A stretch of 64,000 nucleotides of DNA from Pseudo-nitzschia pungens (taxonomy: Eukaryota; Bacillariophyta; Bacillariophyceae; Bacillariales; Bacillariaceae). A model generated the notes under the pieces. That model saw only the letters and a list, made by a program, of their open reading frames with translations. It made no database searches and had not been told where the DNA came from. The stretch lies in NCBI GenBank assembly GCA_037355855.1, contig CM074765.1:1054001-1118000 (forward strand). Reading direction: 5' to 3'. How positions within the stretch are numbered: position 1 is the first letter of the stretch; each line of letters opens with the position of its first letter. Positions 34,101 to 43,825 of this stretch are shown in pieces. The translations under genes were made by a program, and so were the position numbers.

Positions 34101-35718
34101 TGCGACCGACGCTCGAAAAGAAATACCCGAAACCGATGACGTCGCGTCGTCTTCGAAAGCTCCCCAATCGGAACCAGCAAAGCCCGCTCAGAAACAATCC
34201 GTGGCACCCGCTCCGGTTGTGTCCAACGAGGTCGAAGTCCTCCGGAAGGAGCTGCACGCGGCGCACACTTTGATCATGCAGCTTCAGCACCACGAAAATG
34301 TGGAGGAAGACCGACCGGGAGACGCGGTCATGGTGGAACTCCAGGCCAACCTGCAGAAAGAAATGACTCGGCGCGCCGAGGCCGAGGAGAAAGCGAGGGT
34401 TGCCACGGCGCAGTCGCAAAGGGTCGGAGAAGAATACAACATGTTCAAAATCACATCCAAGTCCAGCCTGGACAATCTGACCAAGAAACTCGAAACCCTG
34501 AGCCTCGAAAAGGAGGCAATGGAGAAGGAACTCAACGAAATCCGCGAGGAGCGCGACGAACAAGCTCGGAAGGAAATGGCGTTGACCACCCGTCTGAATG
34601 CGGCCAAAAAGAAAGAAGCGGTCAAGGCGAATGCCGCCGAACACTACGAGGAACAAGTGGACCAATTGGAATCGTCGGTGAAAGATTACCAAGCCCAGGT
34701 CGAATCCTTGTCGGCGGAACGCAATCAGCTGCAAGGTGAGCTGGAAGAATGGAAGCAGTACGCCGAAAAGCGCACCAAGCAACTCGAAAATGCGCTCAAC
34801 GACGAAAAGAAACTCAACGACGAGCGAAAGCGAAAAATGAAAGGCTTCGTCGAGGCCAAAACAGAAGAGGTGCGCTTGGCCAAGGCCGACTATATCTCGT
34901 TGCAGACGGAATTGGACCAAAACACGCATTCCCTGAAGGAACTGAACCAGCGATACAAACAACTGCACGCGCAATGGGTTCAATCGCAGACCCGAAACCG
35001 TGAACTCCAGCGCGATGCCATGAGAATGAAAAAAGACTCCGAAAAGATGCACAAGGTCGGGGATTCCCTGGAAGCTCGGTTGTCTCGCTCCGCGCAGCAG
35101 TCCGAGGACCACAAAAACAAACGCATCCACGCTCGAAACGAGCTCATGTCGGTTCTGGGACAACTGGAAGCAGAACGAGCCGTCAACAGCCGGTTGCAAG
35201 AATCCATCAAGATGACGTTCACACCCAAGGCGCTCTCGCAGCAGCAAACCATCCGGGAAGCTCTGGACGATCTCGAGGGAGCTCTCCACAAACTCTCGGT
35301 CCGTGTCGGACGTCCGCTGCCGCCCAATCCGAACAATTCCTCGACCCCCTTTAGCGACAACCAAAACCCGGACGACGACGAGTCCGCCGCTCTGAATGCG
35401 ACGACCGATGGAGACGCCGACGAGGCGGACGAGGGGGGCCACCGGCCCGGCACGACCACCCTTTCCGAGATCAACACGAACCGGGCCATCCAGAAACTGG
35501 AGAACGAGACCCAGCGCGTCAGCCAGAGCATCATGAACTTTTCGGCCGGCATCGAGCGGATGCACAACCTGTTGGACGGCGCCGGGACGCGAAACTGCGT
35601 CGATGTTTTGTCGCAACTGCTCGCGCTGAACGGTCCCGCTCCCACCAGCGGCGAGATCCGGAGGGGTCCCGCGAGAGGAGGGCAACGGTACGGCCAGATT
35701 TCGTCGAACATGAGGTGA
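31195..35718 (+). CDS. Large acidic, low-complexity and coiled-coil protein
   Basis: Single-exon, 1507 residues. The first 200 residues are Pro/Gln-rich and repeat short acidic-hydrophobic motifs such as DLLGVG, SLLDFA, DLLGFG, LVDLFGA, PLDLFGA and DPFGAFF. These resemble clathrin-box and adaptor-binding motifs of endocytic proteins. Residues 210-620 and 690-1000 are Ser/Thr/Glu-rich and look disordered. Two near-identical NRFASFKxMAGxx units lie near residues 628-660. From about residue 1012 to 1370 the protein is a nearly continuous coiled coil (VEVLRKELHAAHTLIMQLQH onward). The C-tail has a second helical part (LSEINTNRAIQKLENETQRV). It may be a vesicle tether (golgin-like) or an endocytic scaffold; the adaptor-type motifs make membrane traffic the best guess. 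No enzymatic domain is visible. Confidence 0.75.
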   Translation: MDGDLLGVGPPPSDNVVNPNHNPEPSLLDFASPSPPEPVAADGDTDLFQQDAQPLQPQQAPLEDDLLGFGAAASFSAPTATATATPTPTTSQQSPLVDLFGAPPPATTQQPSQQPSQSQQQSQQQQQQQPLPLDLFGAPVPAPAPAPAGDGSAAASEDPFGAFFQTPPPQPSSQSVPNDPFSAVSPETVDRADRFPPEVSNPVNENGNDDGADRTEAPKSSPLSAQGVEVGEEEKKEQDSSTSSSNSESPRETFEPMPVPVPIQIPTQTETAAAESELLQESLEESSQSPTDNGAEKRDSDSSATTVSSPGTPKHPGESDAPTATPEETANAPVDGPETSTDETKTATQSADPESSNTTEQEPGPEESGNAPEQGPERGNEGTKTGTEPRSEDPESTSANEREVTTASSTSAELPSTSTEQNKVQGDQNSNGETRANEQTQSQDSTSSSNVTNEEVKGSDVPAEDLNAASEPTTTQEGGTDTPTSTTEHVKEQGQQNENKPLASLPSDNEVTEAGSAFATDALASEPVSKKDTDETKSAEEGKAASGTPQDQNQKPEQPKQTVDANKKEAQKESQPETASNAGTNEKKAESKTEKKSKASSSTMATTATTTTTTTTTTTEPAAPVTNRFASFKNMAGNIQLQQKKAEAANRFASFKSMAGKVAARGKAELAGVKVPQQLANVQVSKRLQTVAKLPLFGGDQRNESSDANANSHAAATATATASTLAPASKTPAQPKAESKKKTASVAKPAGSAAASVGTAAATVTKSVAPKESVESTIAASAAASNTDKPSKDSGGSKPETGALSPQHPTAPDADSTRAETTTETAANNTTTSAIAASKQTEIKQESPEEEQPTTTSPPSSEKPGKDSTASDSAQTAQLPPVPQAAQREPSGGSPSPESSGDKEGEKKVAQENEQSTPIPPEESAGAKKVNGNDKTSDTTSEIPPTAKTTLASAPKIASDKPKDVEKGSATDARKEIPETDDVASSSKAPQSEPAKPAQKQSVAPAPVVSNEVEVLRKELHAAHTLIMQLQHHENVEEDRPGDAVMVELQANLQKEMTRRAEAEEKARVATAQSQRVGEEYNMFKITSKSSLDNLTKKLETLSLEKEAMEKELNEIREERDEQARKEMALTTRLNAAKKKEAVKANAAEHYEEQVDQLESSVKDYQAQVESLSAERNQLQGELEEWKQYAEKRTKQLENALNDEKKLNDERKRKMKGFVEAKTEEVRLAKADYISLQTELDQNTHSLKELNQRYKQLHAQWVQSQTRNRELQRDAMRMKKDSEKMHKVGDSLEARLSRSAQQSEDHKNKRIHARNELMSVLGQLEAERAVNSRLQESIKMTFTPKALSQQQTIREALDDLEGALHKLSVRVGRPLPPNPNNSSTPFSDNQNPDDDESAALNATTDGDADEADEGGHRPGTTTLSEINTNRAIQKLENETQRVSQSIMNFSAGIERMHNLLDGAGTRNCVDVLSQLLALNGPAPTSGEIRRGPARGGQRYGQISSNMR

Positions 35719-36523
35719 TGGATGGAGTGTTTATTGATGGATTCCTTCATTCATTCGGGTGTGCGATGCGCGCCATCCGGATTCTCGCTGCGGTTCGGGA
35801 ATGCGCCGCCGTTGCATCACGGACGTACTCGCCAACCAACAGCGGGCACCAGCCAACTACCGTACTACTAATAGCTACATAGAAGATGCTTTTCAAAGCA
35901 ATTATTAGGTCTGCAAAACACTTCTTGGCAGGCCCGAGGCCCGAACATAGCCTAGCGTCTCCTATCAAAATGTGCGTGATGACGTTACACGATCCACAGC
36001 ACACAGCAACACAATTCACACAATTCGGTGTCCATGGTTTGTTGTTGTTTCCTGCACTTCGTATCTGTTTGGGGTCACATACTAGCATACCGTACGTACT
36101 TTGATTACTGACATGCCATACATATACTGTACGTAGTAATACATTCGCCCCCCAAAAAAGCAAGGAATGAAAACCGCCCGCCGACCAGATTGATTGATTT
36201 GATTTGATTTGATTTGATCGATTCATTCATTCTCCGCGCGCGACGAACCCAAACTGCAAATCCAGTGAGGTGGTCCCGTCATTTTTTGGGATTTTAGGTT
36301 CCGACGAGAAAATATTTAAAGGAAGGAGCCAAGCCAGCACTAGTACGGTAATCTTACCGTTCCTTTAGATGACCCAAACCCATCCGGACGCTGTGTGATT
36401 CTCCATCGTCGACGGTAACTTAACCTTAGTGCCTTGCACATCCATTCACCACACGGTACCTTAGTGGCTAGTACCGTACGGGTAGCACAAATCACTACAA
36501 GCCAAGCTTAGCCAAGCCAAACC
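35719..36523. other. Intergenic stretch upstream of DHCR24
   Basis: 805 bases. A (TTTGA)n-type run lies near 36190-36219, and GTAACTTAACC/GGTAATCTTACC words lie near 36350-36430. No gene is supported. Confidence 0.5.
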
Positions 36524-38249
36524 ATGGGGAACGCTCTCCACAGAGTCACCGACAAATGCTCGACCGCGCTGACCACGGCGACGTCCACCCCCACCGGGAT
36601 GGCAGCCGTTGCCGCTAGCGCCATGCTTTCCATGGGACTGGTGGTCAGGAACCGAAGCAAGATCTCGAAATCGGTCTGCGAGGATCTGCCCCTGTACATC
36701 CTGACGAACCATCGCTCCGCCGTGGTCACAGTCTTTGGATTGCCCCTGTCGCTCCTCTGGAACTGCGCCATGAACGTTCGTTCCAAGTACATCCACACCT
36801 TCCACTCGGCGCCCCACCTGCACGACGAGCGCGTCGCCAAGATCCGGGACCAGGTCCGGAACCGACCCGACAAGAACGCGCCCATCTGCACCGCCCGTCC
36901 CGGATGGCAGTCCGTCTCCCTCTCGTACAGAAACTACAAGAGCAAATGGAACGCCATCGAGATGCCCCTCTACGACATTCTCGAGGTCGACACGGAGAGC
37001 ATGATCGTTCGCGTCGAACCCTTTGTTTCCATCGGGCAAGTTGACGCACGCCCTGAATCCCAACGGATACACCCTGCCCGTGGTCCCGGAAATGGACGAT
37101 CTCACGGTGGGGGGACTCATCAACGGAACCGGAATCGAGTCGTCCTCGCACAAGTACGGTCTGTTCCACGAGATCATCACGGAACTCGAACTCCTGTTGG
37201 GGGACGGAACCGTGGTCGTTGCCACCGCCGACAACGAGTACAAGGACCTCTTCCACGCAGTTCCCTGGTCCTACGGAACCCTGGCCCTCTTGCTCAGCGC
37301 CAAGCTCAAAATGATTCCCTGCAAGTCCTACGTCAAACTCACCTACACCCCCCACCACACGCGAGAGGGGTACGTCGAGCACATGCGGGAGCTTTCGGGA
37401 GAATACAACGGAGACGAAGAGAACGGAAAGCCCGAAACGCACGTTCCCATGTTCGTGGAGGGTCTGGCATACTCGCTCGAATCGGCCGTGGTCATGGCCG
37501 GAGAGTTCATCGATGCCAAGGACGTTCCGCGGGGATGCGCCAACCGATTGAGCCTGTGGTGGAAGCCCTGGTTTTACAAGCACGTCGAAACGATTCTAAA
37601 TTCGAAGCAAGAAAAGGTCGAGTACATTCCCCTCACGGATTACTACCACCGCCACACGCAGTCGCTCTTTTGGGAAATGGAACTCATGATCCCGATCGGA
37701 AACAATCCCGTCTTCAGGTGGTTGCTGGGATGGCTCATGCCCCCCAAGGTTTCCTTTCTGAAAATCTCCCAGACCGAAATGACCCGGCAGCTCACCGAGC
37801 GCACCCACGTCGCCCAGGACTTTTTGGTCCCGACCCGAAAGATGTCCGACTTTTTGGTCCTCTGCGACAAGGAATACGACCGCATCTACCCCCTCTGGCT
37901 GTGCCTGCACGACCACTCCCCGATGCCGGGATCCCTCCTCAAGGATCCCGCGGTCCCCAACGGCACCAACGGGCACGAGATGTACATCGACATTGGCGTC
38001 TACGGATTGCCCCGGTGCGTCCACGAGCAGCGCGAGGAGGAATTCGACATGAAGAAGTCGATGCGAACCGTGCTGCACGAGCTGGTAAAGATGGACGGCT
38101 TCCAGATGCTGTACGCCGACGTCTTTTTCACGCGGGAAGAATTCGAGGGAATGTTCGACCACACCGGGTACCGCGCATTGCGAAAGAAGTACAAGGCGGA
38201 CGGCGGCGTCTTCAAGGAGGTGTACGACAAGATGCACCTCCTCCTGTGA
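36524..38249 (+). CDS. Delta(24)-sterol reductase (DHCR24/DWF1 type) with one frame break
   Basis: This FAD enzyme reduces the C24 double bond of sterol side chains in the ER. The first frame runs from MGNALHRVT at 36524 through VRSKYIHTFHSAPHLHDERV and IVRVEPFVSIGQ (about 37040). The family sequence then continues one frame over (THALNPNGYTLPVVPEMDDL, TVGGLINGTGIESSSHKYGL, DNEYKDLFHAVPWSYGTLAL) to the stop at 38249. The total is about 574 residues against about 516 in human. FAD-binding type 4 features and the C-terminal YIDIGVYGLP are intact on both sides. The break looks like one extra base at about 37038-37040, where CAAGTTG stands in place of a six-base codon pair. No GT-AG intron of fitting length is seen. 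It may be an assembly error or a real mutation. The antisense frames are shadows. Confidence 0.88.
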
Positions 38250-38893
38250 TTGCGAGTGCCATTGCGATTGCGAAACGAAACGCGAGATTGCTCGAAACCA
38301 ACACCGGGTGGGTGATGATGCGCGGAACGCGTGGCCTTCGGATCGATGGGTGACGAATGAATGGTTGTCGGAAGAAAGAAACAGACTCCAGATCTTGTAG
38401 CCAACCATTTCCAAAGTTTATCGTAGCTCCAACCACGCCAGGTTTTTCATTAGTTAGCTGTTCTATACGTCGTTATAACACTACCATTCATATCGCACTA
38501 TTACACTGTCATCAGGATTTTCGTCGCTTTGTGCTCTGTCGAATCTGTGTCGTGTCGTGTCGTGTCGTGTCGTGTGGTTGCCGGAACGAACATCGCGAAG
38601 CATGCGCAACTCACCATGGATTGCAATTACTGAATCAACGATACGATGCGAAGCCGATCCATGCCGTGCATCAGCCCCTCGCAAAACGCAGCACGACAAC
38701 GCGTCCGAACTCTGGTTTGCTCAGTTTGCACCGAATCGTTGCCACACTCCGAACCGTCGGGAGCCAAAGCCTGCCGGTGGCATCCTCGGACCGCGGAATG
38801 GATTGGAATCGGAATCCGTTTTTCCAGATCCGCCCATCCATCCATCCATCCATCCATCCATCGGTCCATCCGCTTTTTCCATCCATCCGTCGA
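38250..38893. other. Spacer with GTCGT and CATC microsatellites
   Basis: 644 bases between convergent genes. A (GTGTC)n run lies at about 38547-38575, and a (CATC)n run at about 38836-38862 continues near 38879. No gene is supported; long frames here are read-through. Confidence 0.6.
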
Positions 38894-41734
38894 TCACCTG
38901 CGGAGGCCCAGCCGGCGCTCTTCTCGGATCAGCTTGGACCGTTCCATGGCCAGGGACTTTTTCAGAGCGTATTTCTTGGCCTGGGTGAGGGACAGGTTTT
39001 CGAGCTCGGCCTTGAATCGCTCTACGGATTCCCGGAGCTCGTTCAGAACACGGGTCTCGTCGGCGTCGGCGTCGTTGCCGGCGTCGTCGTTGCCAGTCGT
39101 CGTCGTCGTCGTCGTTGGCAGTTTCGTCCGTCCCCGGAGGGGCTCCGCTCTCGCGAGTCTCTCGGGGGGTGCCTCCGGATACCGGTGGCTGCCTCGGGGC
39201 GGACTGCTGCGCGGACGAAGAGTCCTTCCCCGGACCGGCGGCGGGAGGCTCCGCGGGACTCGACGTCGGGTTGTCCCGCATCGGTTCTACCGAATCCGGC
39301 TCCGGCAAAGGAGGCCCCGGAGGTTCCGGGTGTGGCGGGTCCTGTTCCCGTTCCTGTTCTCGTTCCGGTTCCGGATCATCCCGCTCCCGATGCGCCCGGA
39401 TCCGCTCGACGGCCGCTCCGCGCTGTTCCGCCGTCAACCGGTTGGACAGGTACTCGAGGAGGTCCGGGCAGGGACGCTCCAGAACGTCGGGCCGGATCAC
39501 GCGCTGGGGATTGCCCCGGAGCGTCAGGGACGCCATGCCGGGCGCGTACCCTCCCAGGAGGCCCAGGCTGGCGGGAATGCGCCTCAGGCGATTGTCGGCC
39601 AGCGACAACCCCTGGAGTCCCGGGCAGTGCGCCGACAGCAGGAGCGACAGCGGCTCGGCGTCTTCGACGTTGTTTTCGGACAGATCCACGGTGGTCAGAG
39701 AGCTCGGGAGTCTCTTCCAGTCGCGCACGCTGTCGATCCGGTTGCCGTGCAGAGACAAAACTTCCAGCGCCGGGAAGCAGTTTTTTCCGAGAGAGACGTC
39801 CATGGGAAAGGAGGTGAGCCGATTGGACGACAGATCGAGGTGCGTCACCGAGTCCAGCGACCAGCCGCTCCCGGACGACGACGACGACGACGCAAACCAG
39901 CCCGCTCGCGCCAGGGCCTCGCTCGTGAGCAGATTCTTGGAGAGTTGCAATTGCTTCACGGCGGTGCTGCAACACCTCCGCAGCGAGGACGGCAGCTCGG
40001 CAAACCGGTTGTCGGCCAGGGAGATCGATTGCACGCTCGGCAGGCATCGCTCGAGCAGATCGTCCGGCAGCGACTCGAGGCGGTTCGAGTCCAGGAGAAG
40101 CCGGCCCGTGACGGCCCTCGCGAGGGAAAGATTCGCCGGATGGAGGAGCTCCCCGATGAGTCCCTCCAGTGCCGCGGTGCCGCGGATCTGCACGAGTTTT
40201 TTCGTGAGGTCCAGGGTCGTCTTTCCCTTGCTCGACAGGGCTGCCAACAGCAGGCCCGAGGGTGCCGCTGCTGCCGCCGCCGCGCTGGTTCGTTGGGGAT
40301 CATTGTCATTGTCATTGTCATTGTCGTTGTAATTGCCGCTGCGTTCCGGGCCGCCCCCGGTTCGGTCCCCGGCACCGGGGGGAGCCCGGTTTCGCAACAG
40401 TTCCATCAGGGCCTGCGGTTTCCCGCTGCCGCTGCCGCGGATTGCCGACGCCGGAAACTTGGTCTCGACCGGATTTCCGGAAACGTCCAGGATCGACATG
40501 TTGTCCAGGAATCCCACCTGGTAGGGCAGGGCCATCAGTTTGTTGGACGACAGGTCCAGGCGCTTCAACCGAACCGCCCGACCAATGACCGAGGGATCCA
40601 GGCGCGTGAGATAATTGTCGGCCAGAATCAGATCCACCAGCTGCGGGGCCGCTTGGGTCGGTTCGGTCGGGAACATGCCCGCGATGGACGCCAGCTTGTT
40701 GCTGCGGAGGTCCAGCGACCGGACCGAGGGCGGAATCCGGGGGACCGTCTCGAGCTTGCTCATGGACAGCGAGACCGTCTGCAGCTTTGCGAACCCGGAC
40801 AGGTCCGCGTGGCCGCAGGAACTCCCCAGGCGGGGAGCGTGCGACGCCTCCAGCACCTCGAGGCTCGAAGCCGCGGACCGCAAAAAGGGAAACGGCCCGT
40901 CGCCTGCGCGGCGATCCCTCCAGGTTCGGGTTGTGGTGGCACCGGAGGATTCGGAGGTTTTCGCAAGCCACGTCGTCGCCCTCGAACAGGCGCTCCAGCG
41001 GGGGATTGTGGGACACGTCCAGGGTCCGCAGCTTGGGAAAACGAATCGCTAGCCGCGGGCGAGAGGGGAGGATTTTCCTCCCCCTCGCCGGTCGCGGCCC
41101 GGCCACCTTCCGCGGTCGCTCTCAGCTCCCGGATCCCGTTGCGGGAGAGGTTTAGCTCGACCAGAGCCGGAGCTCGGGAGGGAGACCACAGGAGAAACCC
41201 GAGGTCCAGGCTTCCCTCCAGTCGGTTTCCCGACAGGTCCAAAATCGCCAGGTTCTCCAGGGACGAAAACGAGAGCGCGGGAGGAAGCCTCCAGCCGCAG
41301 TTTCGAAAGCGCATCGATTGCGCCGACCGATACCGGAGGATCCGTTCGTCCAGCTCGCGTTCGGATCCGAGGTATTCCTCGTTGTCGGAGAAATCGATCA
41401 CCGTCAGGAGGTCTTCGGTGTACCGACTCTCGCTGAAGGGAAATTTGAAAAACTCGTCCGGCAGGATTCCGGGGGCATCGGCATTGGCACCGCGCCACGT
41501 CTTGAGCCCGGAACAATTCGAGGCCAGGAGCTTGCCAGTGTCGCGCGCCCGTTTCAGGACGATCTCGATGTTGTGGTTGCCGCTGGTTTCGGCTTCCTCG
41601 TCGCGTTGCGCGGGGCGGTCGGAATCGGAAGAGTTGACGTTGCCGTTGCTGTTGCTGTTGCTTCCGCTGCCGAGTCCGTGGGCCGCGGCAAAAGCGGGAT
41701 TGAGTGTCCGGGGACGACGGCCGTTCGCTCTCAT
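38894..41734 (-). CDS. Leucine-rich repeat protein, reading frame broken three times
   Basis: LRR coding continues across three frames. Frame A starts at 41734 (MRANGRRPRTLN) and holds LAILDLSGNRLEG and LVELNLSRNGIRELR. Frame B (about 41090-40925) holds FPKLRTLDVSHNPPLERLFE and LRILRCHHNPNL. Frame C (about 40915-39110) holds many canonical units, for example VRSLDLRSNKLASIAGMFP, LKRLDLSSNKLMALP and LTTVDLSENNVEDAEPL. A last frame gives the helical C-terminus (ETRVLNELRESVERFKAELE, KYALKKSLAMERSKLIREER), which stops at 38894. Each shift equals one extra base. The first could instead be a 58-bp GT-AG intron, since its removal gives ELRATAEAIRFPKLRTL with perfect LRR spacing. The other two have no convincing intron. 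The protein would have about 930 residues, is acidic and has a Pro-rich linker. Function is unknown; LRRs usually bind proteins. Confidence 0.75.
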
Positions 41735-42889
41735 GATTGTAGGACCGATCGGGTGTCTGAAAATGTCCGCGATAGCGTTGCGTTGGAGTCGTTGCAAATA
41801 TTCACCGTAATTGGATGGATGGCACCAGTTCTTGTTGTCGTCATTGTGGCGTCTTCGGTCTCGGATGCGGAGTGCGGAGCCGCGTTTTGTCCTTTTGTTT
41901 CATGTGTCATGTGTATCCCAAAAAAATCCAAGCAACGGCATGATTTTTTGGAATCGTTCGTTCCTTGCGACTTCTTACCTACCTTCGAAGCCTTAGAAGG
42001 ATACTAAACGTACTTAAAGTAGGAGTAAGGTTACGAGTCCCTAATCTCAGTCGAAATCATTCTTTTGGAATGAGGTAAGTTGCTCTAGTGATGCGGGATG
42101 CATCAAAATTATAATATAGAATTCCGGTCTAGCCATGTGATAGACCCTTTGATGTGATGTAGAAGAAAGGATGGACGTATTCCGTAGATTGAAGACCCCA
42201 CAAACAAAAGACTTCCTGGTTGGAACCCAACCACAAATCCTCCGGGAAAGAAGAAACTCTTTTGCTGGCTATACTAGTAGTGAACCAAACAAAACTCCTT
42301 CTCTATCCCTGATTCTTTTGGAAACAGTCCTTTTCCTTCTTCCGTACCAGCCCTGAATGGATGGACTGTTCGGTTCACGAAGGTAAAGTTTCAATCAAAC
42401 ACAGGACTGGCTCAAACTCTCTTTGTGCAACTGTTATTCTTGCAATTGTTATTGCAATTGGTGGTACTAGTATTACAGGCTCTCCAAGGATTGCACGCTA
42501 GACGACTTCTAGTATTACTACAGACTCGACGCACAGCGGTAGATCGATAATCACCGCCCGACAGGCGCTGGTGCACCACCAAGATGCGGGATATCTCGCT
42601 CCGCAATGATCCACTGGAGCGAAATCTCTGGCGTTGCGCTCGTCGCCGCGTCGTGAAGGAAAGCTTCGACGGCCCATCACTGGCATTCTTCCGAGCGCGC
42701 CAGAGGGTTGCGTTTCGCGTTGGTTTGGTGCACGCTGTCCGCAACGAGACACCATCATCGATTCGAATACGGGCGTGTTGCCGGCCGTGAGGGTCTCGTT
42801 GTTCACGGAGAGAGAAAGGCGAGTTGTCCGAGAGATCGGTCGTTCGCTCGGTAACCAAAATCACACCGCGCGCGGTGCTCCGCTCCGCT
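41735..42889. other. Intergenic stretch
   Basis: 1.15 kb upstream of the LRR gene and downstream of the phosphatase gene, both on the minus strand. A GTAAGGTTACGAG word lies at 42025-42037. The minus-strand frame at 42412-42864 has no recognisable features and is not called. Confidence 0.5.
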
Positions 42890-43825
42890 CTAGTCTGTTT
42901 TGGTCGCCTCCTTTCCCGGCCGTCCCTTCCCCGACAGCCGCTCCTCGTTCAGCCGGAGGATTCCGGGAAAGTCCTTCACGCCCTCGAACACCACGAGACG
43001 CTTGGCCTTCATGGATCGGATCGCCACGGAAGGATCCTGGTTCTCGTTGCGGACGTAGTGCGCCAGCGTCATGGTCGAGGCCCGGGCGATGCCCCCCTTG
43101 CAGTGGACGTAGACACGTTTTTTGGGGTTGTGCTTTCGGAACTGTTGGATGTACGCGCATCCCCTCACGAGCGATTCGTACGAGGGCGGCGTCGTGTCCT
43201 GGTGGGGCAGGTGGCACTGGACGATTCCGCGGGCCTTCATCTCGTCGACGGCGCCGCCGTACTCCCGGCACATGTTCACGATCAAACCGACGTTGTAGGG
43301 TTCTTCGGCCAGCACCGCAATGTCGCTGGGAAAGGGCATGGAGCCCTGGACGATCGTGTCGTCCAGGATGTGGCAAAAGGGCGCCAGCAGGCGGAGGCCC
43401 AGAAACTCGCGGCAAACGTACCCCGCAATCACGTAGGGAACGTCGAAGAAGGACCGGACGACAAATGTTCCGAGGGGCCCGTACTGGGTGCGCCGGTCGT
43501 GCAGGGTGATGGTGAACAGGGGGAGATAGAACGCGAGCGCGTGGCAACCCTGCAGATTGAATCCGGCGAACGGCGCGAGGACCAAGAGGGCAAAGGCCGA
43601 GAGCAACCCGCAGGAGAAGGCTTCGAAGATGGCCAGTTTGGTAAAATAGTTGAGGGGAGTTTCGCCCGGTTCCGATTTGATCAATCTGGTTTTGAGCGCG
43701 AGGTAGGGGAGTGCCGCAACCCGACACGAAAATCCCGCGACGGCAAGAACAAGGGTCACCGTGGCCGGAACCATGAGTTTCTTGGTACCCTGCCGACAAG
43801 GCGGTGGTTTTCGACGCACCGACAT
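42890..43825 (-). CDS. Membrane-anchored dual-specificity phosphatase
   Basis: 311 residues, single exon. The N-terminal half has hydrophobic segments near residues 17-37, 61-89, 95-112 and 122-142, so it is probably multi-pass. The C-terminal half is a compact dual-specificity phosphatase. It opens with DDTIVQGSMPFPSDIAVLAE and NVGLIVNMCREYGG. The P-loop is VHCKGGIARAST (Cys-x5-Arg; nucleophile Cys near residue 247). A general-acid candidate lies in LPHQDTTPPSYE. The domain resembles the PTPMT1/PGP-phosphatase-like subgroup, which acts on lipid phosphates as well as proteins, and the membrane half fits a lipid substrate. That assignment is inference. An alternative upstream ATG (43870) lies in another frame and does not join without splicing. 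Confidence 0.82.
   Translation of the reverse strand: MSVRRKPPPCRQGTKKLMVPATVTLVLAVAGFSCRVAALPYLALKTRLIKSEPGETPLNYFTKLAIFEAFSCGLLSAFALLVLAPFAGFNLQGCHALAFYLPLFTITLHDRRTQYGPLGTFVVRSFFDVPYVIAGYVCREFLGLRLLAPFCHILDDTIVQGSMPFPSDIAVLAEEPYNVGLIVNMCREYGGAVDEMKARGIVQCHLPHQDTTPPSYESLVRGCAYIQQFRKHNPKKRVYVHCKGGIARASTMTLAHYVRNENQDPSVAIRSMKAKRLVVFEGVKDFPGILRLNEERLSGKGRPGKEATKTD

Noticed and set aside
34045..35685. 546-residue minus-strand frame opposite the coiled-coil gene
   Set aside because: It arises from the biased codons of the coiled coil and has no recognisable domain.
37023..38249. Independent short sterol-reductase gene starting in the second frame
   Set aside because: The upstream frame carries the expected N-terminal DHCR24 sequence directly before it, so one broken gene is the simpler view.
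38646..41810. 1054-residue plus-strand open frame opposite the LRR gene
   Set aside because: It mirrors GC-rich LRR coding DNA and is Arg/Ser-rich without a fold. The minus strand has many canonical LRR units.
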